A stretch of 64,000 bases of DNA from Prionace glauca (taxonomy: Eukaryota; Chordata; Chondrichthyes; Carcharhiniformes; Carcharhinidae), in NCBI GenBank assembly GCA_037974335.1, contig CM075761.1:12699543-12763542 (forward strand), given 5' to 3'. The notes below the pieces were generated by a model, which was not told where the DNA came from, ran no database searches, and was given only the letters and a program-made list of their open reading frames with translations. The position numbers and the translations under genes are program-made. Positions 11,717-24,400 of this stretch are shown piece after piece (position 1 is the stretch's first letter; the number at the start of each line of letters is the position of its first letter).

Positions 11717-12176
11717 AGTCAAAGAACAAAGAACAAATTCAGCCCAGGAAACATAACCTCGGCCCAACGAGCCCCCGCTGCTATCTCAACACCACCTCTC
11801 TACCCATGACCCCTATCTAATGTTTTATGGCCATCCAGATAGAGGGAAAACTGATTTAGGGACAATTTATTCCTGTCAATCAGCCAAACAGCACATCTTT
11901 GGGGTGTGGGCGGAAACCGAAGCACCCGGAGAAAACCCACGCAAGGACGGGGAGAATGTGCAAACTCCCACAGACACCGGCCCAAATCCATGTGTCTGCA
12001 CAGCAATCAGCGATAGTCACTGAGCTGTCGTCTTGCCCAGTATCTGGCCCAGTTTAGGCACACACTAACCACATGAAGCACTAGGCCAATCTTGAACAAC
12101 CAAGAGAAGCCCCAGTACGACCCACCGTATGTATGCCCCTCGTTGGACACGAGGTGGACCGACTTAAAACTTGTGA
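11717..12176 (-). mobile_element. S2 SINE, near full length (left arm of a head-to-head pair)
   Basis: Inverted S2 from the TTCTTTG-type tail to the head (accgacttaaaacttgtgaa). The adjoining copy on the other strand starts immediately at its head. Confidence 0.85.
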
Positions 12177-12660
12177 ATGAAAAGAGAAAAACATTTAATA
12201 ATAATTTTTTTATCCACAGCATCTAAGTCCAGCAAGGGGCATGCGGGCGGCAGGTTGTGGTGGGCTGCTCTTGAATGTTGCTTCGGGAGTTGCCTACTGC
12301 TTCATGTCGTTAGTGTGCGTAAACTGGGCCATCTCGAGGGCATCATGACAGCTCAGAGGCTATCTCTGTTGCTGTGCGGACACATGGATTTGGGCCTGTG
12401 TCCGTGGGAGTTTGCGCATTCTCCCCATGGTTGCGTGGGTTTCCTAAAGGTGCTCCGGTTTCCTCCCACATCCCAAAAATGTGCTTTTAGGCTGATTGAT
12501 TGGGTAACAAATTGTCCCTATATTGGACCTCCCTGATCCTCACACATTGGGCATAGACTAAAATCATGAATAGGTCACTGACCATGGGACGGCGGCGCGG
12601 GATCGTTGGGCCGAAGGGCCTGTTTCCCGTGCTGTGTTGTTCTTTGTTTTGTTGTTTATT
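12177..12660 (+). mobile_element. S2 SINE, near full length (right arm of a head-to-head pair)
   Basis: Head tttttatccacagcatctaa, the conserved middle (ttgcgtgggtttcc, gtgctccggtttcctcccac) and tail gggccgaagggcctgtttcc plus TTCTTTG. Its segment ctcgagggcatcatgacagc differs from the copy at 14233 but matches 27599, so at least two S2 variants exist here. Confidence 0.85.
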
Positions 12661-13440
12661 ATTATCAAACTATACCCATTTACATTTCTAGGGACGCACC
12701 AATGCTAATGACCCTTGTTTAAATGTTCTCCTATATCCACCCATCAACAACTCAGTCATGTGCCTGTCTAAGTTACTCTTAAACGACTCTAGTGGTTTGC
12801 CTCCACCAGTCCCAGTCCATTCAGCCTCTCCCTATAACTCAATCCATCAAGTCCCGGTAGCATCATAGTAAACCTGTCCCGGTTGCATCTGCACTCTTTC
12901 TAGTTTAATAATATCCTTTCTATAATAGGGTGTCCAGAATTGCTCACAACATTCCAAGTGTGGCCTTACCAATGTCTTGTACAACTTCAAATAAGACATT
13001 CCAACTCCTGTATTCAATGTTCTGACAGATGAAACCAAGCATGCCGAATGTCTTCTTCACCGCTCTGTCCATCTGTGACTCCACTTTCATGAACATGTAC
13101 CCCTAGATCTCTTTGTTCTGTAACTCTCCCCAACGCCCTACCATTAACTGAGTAAGTCGTGCCCTGGTTCAGTCGACCAAAATGCATTTATCTAAATTAA
13201 ACTCCATCTGCCATTCGTCAGCCCACTGGCCCAATTGATCAAGATCCTGCTGCAATTGAAGATAACCCTCCTCAATGTCCCCCATGCCACCACCATTGGT
13301 GCCATCTGCAAACTTACTAACCATGCCCCCTATATTATCCTCTAAATCATTAATATAAATGATAAATAACAGTGGACCCAGCACTGATCCCTGAGGAACA
13401 CCGCTGGTCACAGGCCTCCAGTTTTTTAAAAAAACTGGAG
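12661..13440 (-). mobile_element. CR1-e/d LINE, 3' part with internal deletion
   Basis: Inverted. The 3' tip (ttattattatcaaactatac) matches the end of the copy at 13715. Upstream of it are RT pieces KTLVRPHLECCEQFW and [20 protein letters not shown] with FADGTN in place of FADDT. A jump near 12805 removes part of the coding end. Confidence 0.82.
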
Positions 13441-13714
13441 TCAAACAAATTCATTCGGCTCTGGGGTCTCAGGAAAACTGGACCAAGTAGATATCCTTCC
13501 CTAAAGTATAACAGTGAGACGGATGGGTATTACACATTTAAATGATAATTTGAAAATGCGCTGAATTTTTACACACAGTTGACTAAGAAGCCATCCAAGG
13601 AACCGAACAAGAATTATGCGTCAACTGGAATGGTTAAGGATAGTAGCAAACTTGAACAAAACAGCATATGATTGTGCAAAAGTAGATGTCGGCGTTGGTT
13701 GGGGCGGGGATGGT
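13441..13714. other. Unique spacer
   Basis: No gene recognised. Confidence 0.4.
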
Positions 13715-14232
13715 GGTACAGAACGTTGGTTAGGCCGCATTTGGAGTACTGCGTCCAGTTCTGGTCGCCTTACTACCAGAAGGACGTGGAGACTCTGGAG
13801 AGAGTGCAGAAGAGGTTTACCAGGTTGTTGCCTGGTGTGGAAGGACTGGGGTATGAGGAAAGATTGAAGAAATTGGGGCTCTTTTCCCTTGAAAGACGTC
13901 GACTGAAGGGGGATCTAATAGGGGTATATAAGATTATGAAGAGTATAGATAGAGTAAACAGAGGTAAGCTATTTCCTATAACAGAGTCACGTAGGACAAG
14001 GGGCCATGGACTTAAGGTGAGGGGGGGAGGAGAGATATTAGAGGGAGGTTTTTCACACAGAGGGTAGTGGGGGTATAGAATGCTCTGCCAAGTAAGGTGG
14101 TAGAGTCCTTTGAGAGTAACTTGGACAGGCACATGACTGGAGATTGGTGGATATAGGAGAACCTTTAAATAAGGGTCATTAGCATTGGGGTGTCCCTGGT
14201 AATGTAAATGGGTATAGTATGATAATAATGTT
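13715..14232 (+). mobile_element. CR1-e LINE, 3' part
   Basis: RT end: RTLVRPHLEYCVQFWSPYYQ, VQKRFTRLLPGVEGLGYEER, LFSLERRRLKGDLIGVYKIM, then a UTR ending gggtatagtatgataataatg. Frameshift near 14025. It is followed without a gap by an S2 SINE. Confidence 0.88.
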
Positions 14233-14700
14233 TTTCTCTTTTCATTCACAGGCTTTAAGTCGGTCCGCCTTGTTGTCCAACGAGGGGCAGACTCGCGATG
14301 GGTCGTACTGGGGCTGCTCTTGGTTGTTCGAGATTGGCCTAGTGCTTCATGTCGTTAGTGTGTGCCTAAACTGGACAAGATACTGGGCAAGACGACAGCT
14401 CAGTGACTATCAAAGATTGCTGTGCAGACACATGGATTTGGGTCGGTGTCTGTGGGAGTTTGCGCATTCTCCCCGTGCTTGCGTGGGTTTTCTCCGGGTG
14501 CTCCGGTTTCATCCCACACCCCAAAGATGTGCTGTTAGGCTGATTGGCAGGAATAAATTGTCCCTAAATCAGTTTTTCCTCAATCTGGATGGCCATAAAA
14601 CATTGGATAGTGGTCATAGGTAGAGAGGTGGTGTTGAGATGGCGGCGTGGTCTCGTTGGGCCGAGGGGCCTGTTTCCCAGGCTGATTTTGTTCTTTATTC
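14233..14700 (+). mobile_element. S2 SINE, full length
   Basis: The most complete S2 copy: head ttttcattcacaggctttaa, gtcggtccgccttgttgtcc, conserved middle (gtgcttgcgtgggttttctc), tail gggccgaggggcctgtttcc with TTCTTTG. The head does not resemble a tRNA clearly. Confidence 0.85.
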
Positions 14701-14720
14701 TTTGTGGTGGTGGTGGTTGT

Positions 14721-14745
14721 GGGGGGGGGGGGGGGGGGGGGGGGG
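14721..14745 (+). repeat. 25-base poly-G run
   Basis: An uninterrupted run of G within a GTGGTGG-rich stretch just after the S2 tail. Length is likely polymorphic and may be inaccurate in an assembly. Confidence 0.9.
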
Positions 14746-15072
14746 CGTGGTTGTGGTGGTGGAGCTTGGATACAGGTGATGGTTAGAATATTAGAAAGAA
14801 TCTGAGGGACATGATAGGATGAGTAAAATATCAAAATGAGAGGCAAATTAGTATACAAAATTCAAAAAGGGGTTAGAATAAAAAACAGTGATAAAATAGT
14901 TAACACTTTGTGTGTTCGCCTTACAGAAAGTGAAAGTTGTGAATTGGTAACAGCAATCAAGGGAAAAGCAGATGAATTGACCCCAATTGATTTGATTTTT
15001 CATCACCCCTTATTATCGAAGATTCAAGTGTGGGTTAGATCATAGAAAAACCAGAAACATAAATGCGAGGAA

Positions 15073-15230
15073 TAGAACATAGAACATTACAGCACAAACA
15101 GGCCCTTCGGCCCTCGAGTTGCGCCGATCACATCACCCCACCAATCTATAGACCTATCTAATAGAACATAGAACATTACAGCACAAACAGGCCCTTCGGC
15201 CCTCGAGTTGCGCCGATCACATCAACCAAA
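15073..15230 (-). mobile_element. Two CR1-a 3' tails in tandem
   Basis: Two almost identical inverted tips (atagaacatagaacattaca, ggcccttcggccctcgagtt) follow each other with a period of about 90 bases. Both are CR1-a 3' ends of under 100 bases. Confidence 0.85.
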
Positions 15231-15559
15231 TGAACTAATAAAAATTAAACTCTTGCAGAATATTGTTCCTGGCTAAACTGTTGGAGTTCAGGTTAACAAG
15301 TGTTTATAACCTGATGGATTTTGTTCTCGGGTCTTAAAATCACTTTGCAAGTGATGTATTGGTTTTAATTTCCCCCCACCTCCAGATTCTGGAAAGGCCC
15401 TATTACATGGAAGATAGAATCTGCATTCTTTTACTAAAGCGTGGGAGGAGAACAAAGCAGCCAACCGCTGGTTAGCTTATCATCTCTGATATGGAACATG
15501 GTAGAAGATATTTGTAAATAAGTTACCTCATGTCACGTGGATAAGTTCAATGAAATCAG
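15231..15559. other. Unique spacer
   Basis: No feature recognised. Confidence 0.4.
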
Positions 15560-15908
15560 ACAGGAGCAACATTGTTTATTGCAGGGGAAATCAAATTCAC
15601 CCAATTAATTGAGGAAATAACATGTGCTGTGGATAAAGGCGGACCAATTGATGTACTGTACTTCCCTTTCCAGAAGTGATTTGCTAAAGTGCTATGGTAT
15701 CATTTATTAGTGAAATTGAAAGCTTAGTTCGAACGGGAAGATATTGTCATGGATAGTATTTTGACTGACTAACAGAAAGCGGAGACTCGGAATGACTAAT
15801 TCTTTTTAAGGCTGGAAGTATAGAAGTTTTGGCGTATCACAAAGATCAGTACTGGGAATTCAGCTATTTATTATATATGTAAATGATTTGGATGAAGGTG
15901 TTCGGAGA
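15560..15908 (+). mobile_element. Ancient LINE RT fragment
   Basis: Decayed RT matches in order: FTQLIEEITCAVDKGGPIDV and SVLGIQLFIIYVNDLDEGV, the latter from a [20 protein letters not shown]-like motif. Many stops. Confidence 0.6.
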
Positions 15909-16410
15909 GTTATAGAGTAATATAGGTTTACAGCATGGAACCTGGCCCCTCGGCCCAATTTGTCCATGCTGCCTTTTTTTAAACCCTAAGCGAATCCCAA
16001 TTGCCTGCATTTAGCCCATATCCCTCTATGCTAATTTTACTCATCTAACAGTCAAAATGTTTTTTGAAAGACAAAATTGTTCCCACCTCTACTATTATCT
16101 CTGGCAGCTTGTTTCAGACATTCATCACCGTCTATGTGAAAAAATGTCCCTCTGGACACTTTTGTATCTCTCTCACCTTAAATTTATGGGCTCTAGTTTT
16201 AGATTTCGATTCCCTTACCTTTGGGAATATATATTGACGATCCAGCTGATTTGTGCCCGTCATTATTTTATAGATGTCTATAAAATCACCCCTCAGTCTT
16301 CTATGCTACACGGGAACAAAAAAATGTCCCAGCCTATCCAGCCTCTCCTTAAACTATCAAGTCCCGGTGGCGTTGGAGTAAAATCTTTTCTGCACTCTTT
16401 CTAATGAAAG
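15909..16410 (-). mobile_element. CR1-d LINE, 3' part
   Basis: Inverted: tataggtttacagcatggaa tail, ccctcggcccaatttgtcca, through the RT end, to the gcactctttctaatgaaag region. It cuts off the ancient LINE to its left. Confidence 0.82.
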
Positions 16411-16884
16411 AGATATTTGTCTGATTTTATGGCGATGAATTAATGTGTAGGGAATTATGTTCGGAACAAAACATATGGAAGCCAAAAACATAGGCAGGCA
16501 AATGATGGATCTGCCAGCTGGAGCACAAGGTGGTGGAAATGTGAAATCTGAAATTGTTAACTGTGGCAGGAAGTGTTAGAAAGAAGCACGTTACCAAACA
16601 GTGAGAGATTTCAGACCACCAAGGAACTGAGAGTAACTGATTGCCACGATGCATGATTCAAAGAAATGCTAAATAATTTTGCAGCAATTAAATGGGGAAT
16701 CAAATATCATGAGCGGGATCGTTTACAAAACCAGGCATGTTATGCTTCAGCTTGATAGGTTCAAAACAGACCAATACTGACGTTTAGTCAAATGCCCACT
16801 TTATCTTATGGGTAAATATTGGACCGGTTGGGTCGGAATTCATTGCAGTTCAGAAGGATAATAGGCTACTGCAATGAAGCAAAT
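16411..16884. other. Unique spacer
   Basis: No gene or repeat recognised. Confidence 0.4.
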
Positions 16885-17262
16885 AATAGAACATAGAACA
16901 TAGAACATTACAGCGCAGAACCGGCCCTTCGGCCCACGATGTTGCGCCGACCAGTTACAAAAACAATGACCCACTAGCCTAAACCAATCCCTTTTCATCC
17001 ATAAACCTATCCACGGATCTCTTAAACGCCCCCAAACTAGGCGCATTTACAACTGTAGCAGGCAGGGCATTCCAATCCCTCACCCCCCGCTGGGTAAAGA
17101 ACCTATCCCTGACATCCGTCCTGTAGCTACCCCCCCTTAATTTAAAGTCATGCCCCCTCGTGCTAGCTTTCTCCATCCGAGGAAAAAGGCTATCACTGTC
17201 CACACTATCTAAACCTCTAATCATCTTATATGTTTCAATAAGATCCCCTCTCAGCCAGAAAT
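16885..17262 (-). mobile_element. CR1-b LINE, 3' end
   Basis: Inverted: repeated tagaaca tail, ggcccttcggcccacgatgt, and the RT end (RDRFFTQRGVRDWNALPATV, SLGAFKRSVDRFMDEKGLV) in an open frame. Confidence 0.92.
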
Positions 17263-19278
17263 CTTCCGTGAATGTGCGTTGAAAGGATGATTATTCGCTT
17301 GGAACAATCTAGAACTAAGGATTACCATTTAATATTAATGTGACGCTGATTAAAATGGAAATGAACATTTTTAGTATCTCAGATCGTTGTGAGTCTTTGG
17401 AACTCGCATCCTGAAAATGGTGTGAAAGTGGAATCTTTGAAACTGTTAAAAGATAGAGATGTTAGTTTAGGGAAGTTGATGTGTTACCGTTGTTAAATGG
17501 AATGCAGAATTTGGGTTATTTTCAGTTCAGTCATGATCCTATGGAGCTGAGTCGAGTGGCTGGACAGTTTGATCCTGTTTGTTATTGGTATATTGATATT
17601 CAATCAATTTCGACGTCACTTACACAGGATTCCTCCTGAAACATCTGGAAGATGGGATGGAAATTTCAGAGCTTAATTAGAGAGTGATGAATTCAATCTC
17701 TCTGAGGGTCACTGGTGTTCAAAATTATCATTCATATCGATCAATGTGGGATGAGTCAATGAATATATTTATGACAGATTTAGGGAGAGTTTTTGATTCA
17801 CAGTGGAATTAAGTGGGGAAAACTTCACAATAAGATTTGCCATAATCATATCGAATGGCAGGACATGATCGAGGGGCCGAGTGGCCTGTTGCTGCTCTAT
17901 TTCATGGGACATTCACATTGAATGACACATCACATTTCACATTGGAAAGAATAACGTTTTGAAATATCAATTTATCCCAAAATAAATCAGGGAATAATTT
18001 TTGAAATGTTAAAACGGCCATAGCATGGGGATGGCTTTGGGTGGGCAGGGGTGTGCGGGATAGAGTTTTGAAAGAGTTTTACATGCAGTGAGACTGTCAA
18101 TAAATAACTAACTTTACGGGATGGTTTACTCACTAGTTTTCCTTCGTCTGTTCAGTTCATTAATGTTCTATGTTCTAAAATTCGTGTTTCAAAGCGATGC
18201 CAGGTAATAAAACCAGTCCATAAAATAACACAGCTTAACATCACTGCTCAGCCAATCAGGTACTGCACGGAATCAAATCCCAAACAGGATCAAGAACAGG
18301 TCCGGGATCATCACGACAGTTCGAGCAAATGGTTAAAATGAACGACAATGACACTTAGACACTGCCACTGGGTAAAAGGATTCTTTGTAAAATTTATTTA
18401 AAGAGAACATGGGTCAATTATAAACTCAATGCAATAAGAATATAAAATATTCTAAAATAGTCGCAGGAATCAATATCAGTGAATTTTCAAAAGAGTGCTG
18501 AGGAATGGAAGCGTGGAGGTAACAGCGAGTTACAGTAACCTGAAAGTGTACAGCCTGGGAGAATGAATGACTGACTGGATGGGGTCTTAGGTAAGCAGAT
18601 AATATTGCAACTTATTGAGTGCATCAACTATGTTGCAGAAGTAATTGATCTTGACAAACGAATACATGATTCACTAAAGCTTGCAGCAGAGAGCGGGGCT
18701 TGGCAGCTTTGTCTGCGACCGAGGTTGTTTGGTGTAACTGTCAACATATTTCAACCACAGTCCATTTGGGGCTGTGCAAAATGTGCTGACGAGTGGAAAT
18801 TGTTGAGCAAAGTTGTGACCACTTTACAACTTTCTGCTTGAGATGGAAAATGCTGTTTGAAGTTTTCATTCTTGTTTTTTGCAGTTAAGGCGCTCCGTGT
18901 AGACAACCTGCCTCATCGGTAAAACAATGAGGGGGTTTACAGCCTCAGATACATTGAACTAAGCAGAGAATAGACTGGTGTATAACTAAACTGGTTGCCA
19001 GTCGATTAACCGATATAATACCGGGTAACAATATGGCTGCCATGCCCGGAACTTGAATAAAAGTGAACCCCACATTATTCGTAATAGCAGAATCCTTTCA
19101 TTGCTGGCTCACTGGAATGGCATAGTGTAATATCTATATGTGCAAGACACAATACCATAGAAAGTCGGCCACCTTCTGGAAGAATGTGGCAATAACATAA
19201 GGCATATGTTACAAATCCTGTAACTGCAGTCCTCTCCGCGCAGTCACTTGATTTGGCACTTCACCAATGTTTCTTTGT
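17263..19278. other. Mostly unique 2-kb stretch
   Basis: No coding exon recognised. A CR1-like tail remnant lies at about 17850-17910 (cgaggggccgagtggcctgt), and a lone ttaatgttctatgttcta near 18162. Confidence 0.45.
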
Positions 19279-19628
19279 TAAGACCATAAGAAATAGGAGC
19301 AGGAGTAGGCCATCTAGCCCTTCGAGCCTGCCCCACCATTCAATACGATCATGGCTGATCTGAAGTTACTCAGTTCCACTTTCCCGCTTTCTCCCCATAA
19401 CCCTTAATTCCCCTGCCTACCAAAAAACTATCTACCTATGTCTTTAAAATATTTAGCGAGGCAGCCTCCACCACTTCAACGGGCAGAGAATTCCAGAGAT
19501 TCACCACCCTTTGAGTCAAGAAGTTCCTCCTCAACTCCGTTCTGAACTGCTCCCTCCCCCCCCCCTCCTTATCTTGAGGCTGTGCCCTCTAGTCCTGCTG
19601 TACTTTCTGAGCGGGAAGAATCTCTCTA
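19279..19628 (-). mobile_element. CR1-c LINE, 3' end
   Basis: Inverted 3' end with the aagaaataggagcaggagta tail and RT end. It includes a C-rich expansion near 19553-19567. Confidence 0.9.
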
Positions 19629-19734
19629 GCTTTTCGTTGTCACTAGTTCAAAATCCTGGAACTGCCACCCCAAAAGCATTGTTGTATTATCGATACGTTG
19701 TGGATGATTGTGGTGAAGAATGCAGCTCCTGATC

Positions 19735-19805
19735 AAGTTAAAGTGAATTTATTAGTCACAAGTGGGCTTACAGTCACACCACAACGAAGTTACTGTGAAG
19801 TTACC
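19735..19805 (+). repeat. Short dispersed-repeat fragment
   Basis: The phrase tttattagtcacaagtgggc followed by acaacgaagttactgtgaag recalls a common shark SINE/LINE end (from memory). Confidence 0.4.
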
Positions 19806-20265
19806 TCCTTGAGGTGAAATTAGAGATGAACGAACGATAGTTATATCTGCTAAATGAATCGATGTGTATGAGTTATCCTTTGATTTATAAAGCGATACAA
19901 AGGCACCTGTTTTTTATTCTATCCTCCACTTTATTTCCTGTGATGTGGGTTTGCCATTATCAATCAAGAAGACTTTCTGTTCCCAAACAGTGTTTAATCT
20001 CCTGTGAGGAATAGTTCAATTGAGTCCTGACCTGCTCATTAGGGCAAACTTATCCATTTCACTGGGAAATTCGACCTACCAAAATACCAATTACCGTTTA
20101 AACTAACTGATGACGAGTGAAAATCCCCCTGATGTATTCCGTGTTTGCAGTCGAGGCTTTAATATTTTTTAAATCATGTCCACTGTTATTCCTCAATGGG
20201 AAAACATTTTTAGTAGGTTAGTGACGGGAAATACAAGGTGATTCCGCTTTGTGTTATTGATAATA

Positions 20266-20336
20266 TTGATGTGATCGGCGCAACTCGTGAGCCGAAGGGC
20301 CTGTTTATGCTGTAGTGTTCTATGTTCTATAATGCA
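20266..20336 (+). mobile_element. CR1-a LINE, 3' tip
   Basis: About 70 bases: gatgtgatcggcgcaactcg, gccgaagggcctgtttatgc and a TTCTATG tail. Confidence 0.85.
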
Positions 20337-21409
20337 GAAGCTCACTCTACTGCAGTCTTTTGGAGTCTGATCACCATTCTGAATCTAAGTAGAAACAAGG
20401 TAAAAAGAGGACGTGGGCTTTGGACTGACTTTAAAGACATAAACACATCACAGGAAATAAACTGGGCAGTAGAGGATAGGAAAAAATGTGCCAGTTCCCT
20501 GTTCTATCGTTTATGGAAGCAAAGCATAGCTAATTTATGTCGAGTCCTTCATCGGATATGATTATCTCCCGTCCATCCCTAATTTCATCTTAAGGAGGTG
20601 AGAAGGGAACTTTCACAGTTCCTTCATTGTCCTATGAATATAAGCCTACTGGTGATTAATAAACATTTTAACTTTATCAGGGGTTGCATTCATACACTGT
20701 GTTTATACGCAGTGTCAATAATTTCAAAAGTGAGAACACATTTATTGAACGTGTTGGAGATATTCACCAGAAAGACAAAAAGTAAGCTGTAAAGGAATGG
20801 TATTCTAACATTCATCAGTCGTTCTTTTTATTGTTGCATATTGGACCCAGCTTTGAATACTTGGAGGAAATGTGCACACGTCCGGTCCTTGTTGTACAAA
20901 GGGGGCATTGAAGCACAGACAAAATGCATACACAATAATTGACGGCCTATAACAGGACTGAGACAGAATAAAAATAACAAAAACGGGCGTACAGATTGGT
21001 CTCTGTTAACTAAATAAGTGAAGGCTGAGGGGCGTCCTTTTAAAATGGATTCACAGTGGCAATTGTCGATGGCGACTCTTGAATTAAGCTGCATCTACAG
21101 TAGTCAGCATGCACCCATCCACTTTTTATTCTGCCGCGTCCTCTGAACTGCACCTATTCAAGTTTATTTATAGACATTCCGCTCTGTGTGACACTCTCAC
21201 ACACGGAGGTTAACCACATTGTGCAAAATTAATGTTGCATTCAGCAGGGCACGCACGCAGAATGGTGTCATACTTTCCACAACACAGCTCATCATCGATT
21301 CCACGGCAACTGAAAGGGTGACTAGTCACTGGGACTGAGCTCAGGTCAGTCTGCGGCCACTCCACCTACAGTAACAATAGAGTGACAGCAGCAACAGGCC
21401 CGTGTGACT
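20337..21409. other. Upstream region of the V-C1 receptor gene
   Basis: About 1.1 kb without transposons or recognised exons. It presumably contains the promoter, but I cannot place a TATA box or start site with confidence. Confidence 0.4.
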
Positions 21410-21464
21410 ATGGCCAAACCATTATTATCGCTGATAATGATTTTCCAAGTGTTTTGGGTTTATG
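21410..21464 (+). CDS. Receptor exon 1: signal peptide
   Basis: ATG at 21410 opens MAKPLLSLIMIFQVFWVYG, a short N-region and a hydrophobic core typical of a signal peptide. The exon ends at G|GTAAGA in phase 1, the usual phase for leader-V introns. The intron to the V exon is 299 bases. Confidence 0.8.
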
Positions 21465-24400
21465 GTAAGACACGGCAACAATTTTCATTGCAATCATTTT
21501 AAATGGTAATCAGCCAGTGTGAGATTTTACCGAGGTGAAAATATGACCTTGTCTTCACGTGAGGTCATTTTGACCTGAACAACTGAATTTAATTTCTATT
21601 TCGGCCTGAAAAGTAAAATTGAAGAATAAATCTAACCAACAATGCTCATGGACAACAAGGAGATTGTTATTATATTCCAGACGAATATGTTTTTTTTTCT
21701 GAATTAAACAGCTATAATCCCAGGTAATCAGTGTTTAGATAACAATAATTTCTCTATTTGCAGAATTCTGTTCCTCTCTGTCTGAGAATCCCTTCGCAAT
21801 CACCGCTGAAGTCGGCAAGAAGGTGGAATTATTCTGTCACTTCAGTTACGACGTGGAGTTCGTGCCTCGCTATGCTTGGTTCAAACAGCATGTGGGTGAG
21901 GCGCCAATACCAATTAATACTACACCCTGTCCTGGGAATGATTGTAAATTTATTTCTAAAAAAGGGAATCAGGAAAATATATTGATTCTGGAAATACGAA
22001 ATGTCCAAGTGAATGATTCAAGCACCTACTACTGTGCACATATAGCTAGCTATGCACCGCTCCAGAAAGCGGCGACACTGCTGGTTGGAGGTAAGAGAGC
22101 AAGAAAAATGAATTCGGATTGTGCACAGCATTAATATTGTGTGTAAATTGTATCACTAACTGTGTCCAAATCTGTGTCCAGATAGTTCCACCAGCAAGAC
22201 GGCTGTGCTGGTATTTGCCCCGCCGGGTCAGCTGGATTTGAATGATACTGTTCCCTTAGTGTGTTTGGTCAGTGAAGTCTCTTCCAACCACGTTGCTATT
22301 TTCTGGAATATTTCCGGTAATGTCACTCAGGGATGGACTGATCCCGGGACAAAAGAGGGTGATGATGGGACATACAGCATCAGAAGTCACATCCTGGTGT
22401 CGAGCGAAACCTGGAGAAGTGATGGTGTCTGTACTTGTATTGTTCAACTGGGGACTCCAGGGAAATATCGGACAAAAAGTGTGTCATCCCCCAAAGCAGC
22501 AGCGACTGGCACAGGTGAGTTGGTGACTTCCAGGGATCAGTTCTGGACTTTTGCTGTTTGTAGTTGGGGGAAAATTTGAAGGAACGTGGAGAAAAATGAT
22601 CTGAATAATAAGTTTGTAGATTTCACAAAAGTGATGGAGTTGCAGACAGTGAACAGGATTATCCGAGGATAGAGGAAAATATAGAATAGTTGAAGATTTG
22701 GGTGGAGAAATGGCAGATGGATTTTAATCTGGATAAATGTGAGGTTATGGATTTTGGAAGGCCCGATGCATGTAGGTATTATACAGTATATGGTAGTACC
22801 CTTAGGATTATTGGCAGGAAGATACATTTGGGCGCACATGCCCAGCGATAACTGAAAGTGGCAAAGCAGGTGGATAAGGTGGTCAAGAAGGCATACGTCA
22901 TATTTGCCTTCATCGCTTGGTGCATTGAGTCTAAAAATGGGCAGGTCAAGCGGCAGCTACACAGAACCATAGTTAGGCCTCATCTGGAATATTGCAATCA
23001 AAATGTATGGAACCAGAGGGTCGAATTCGTTGGAATTAGCACAGAAATAAACAACAACATTATGAAGGAAACGTCTGTTGAGATAATGTTCATCATTTGC
23101 AAAGTACTGCCTGAGGCTGAGGCAGTACAATGGCAGATTTCAAAGGGAATTGGGGAGTGATCTGAAAAGAAAGCAATTGCTAGTTGAAGAGAAAAGGTAG
23201 AACAACAAGACAATGGGCTGAATGGCCTCTTTTGGCGCTGTAAGTTTCATTTATTGTTGGAGATGCAAAGGTAAACTGAAGGTGTTGTTGAAAGATAGAT
23301 AGATCCTGGGTGTATACAACTGAGCAATCGAGCCCACAAGCAAGGGGAGTTATTTTATGTTAAAAGGCCACGGTGAAGTTTGCAGGTTGGTCGATAGTTC
23401 CATGCACCGCTTTTTTGGGGAGGAATGAGAAGGATTGAGAAAGGGTGCTGAGTGGAATGAATGGTATTGGACAACTTCGGTCAATGTGGGAATACTGTAG
23501 GAAATGAGATTGTTCTCCTTCCAACAGAGAGAAAAAAAATGTGCTCAAGATCTTCGCGAGATTGATTAGCAAAATTTAAAAAAAAAGCCCAGAGGCAGGA
23601 GATCAGTAAGGAAACAAACACAGATTGAAGGAAATTGACAAAAAAAGTGGTAACATTAGGAGATTGTTTGTTACGCTGTGAGATTTCCGATCTGGGAAAA
23701 GTCTGAAAGGGCGATGGGAGCATTTTTGATAGTAATTTTCACAACGGGTATTGCATAAACCCTCAAAGAGGAAAAATGTGCAAGGCCATCTGGGAGATAT
23801 TACAAAATGATGGACACTCACCAGATTATAAATTCATAGAATTCTACAGTGCAGAAAGAGGCCCTTCGAGTCTGCACCGAACACAATCCCACACAGGCCC
23901 TACCCCCATATCCCTACATACTATACCCACTAATCCCTCTAATCTGCACGTCCCTGAGACACTATGGGGCAATTTCTTAGCATGGCCAATCAACCTAACC
24001 CGCACATCTTTGGACTGTGGGGGGGAAACCGGAGCACCCGGAGAAAACCCACGCAGACAGGAGAAGAACGTGCAAACTCCACACAGACTGTGACCCGAGC
24101 CGGGAATCGAACCCAGGCCCCTGGAACTGTGAAGCAGCAGTGCTAACCACTGCACTACCATGCCGCCCAAATGGATCTATCAGAAAGCCAAGGCCAAAAC
24201 ATTCAGTCTGTTCCACTCCACGAATGTCTTTCCAAATAAACATTCACGCAATGCTTTCAACATTCAAACTGGTTCACTCTGAATAAGAAACTATCCTGAC
24301 AGAACTGTCTGATAACTGATTGGAGCAAGCAAACGTTCTGCTATTTATTCCAATTCTTGCTGTCTAATTTCATTATCATTTGAAATTTATTTCCGCGTTC

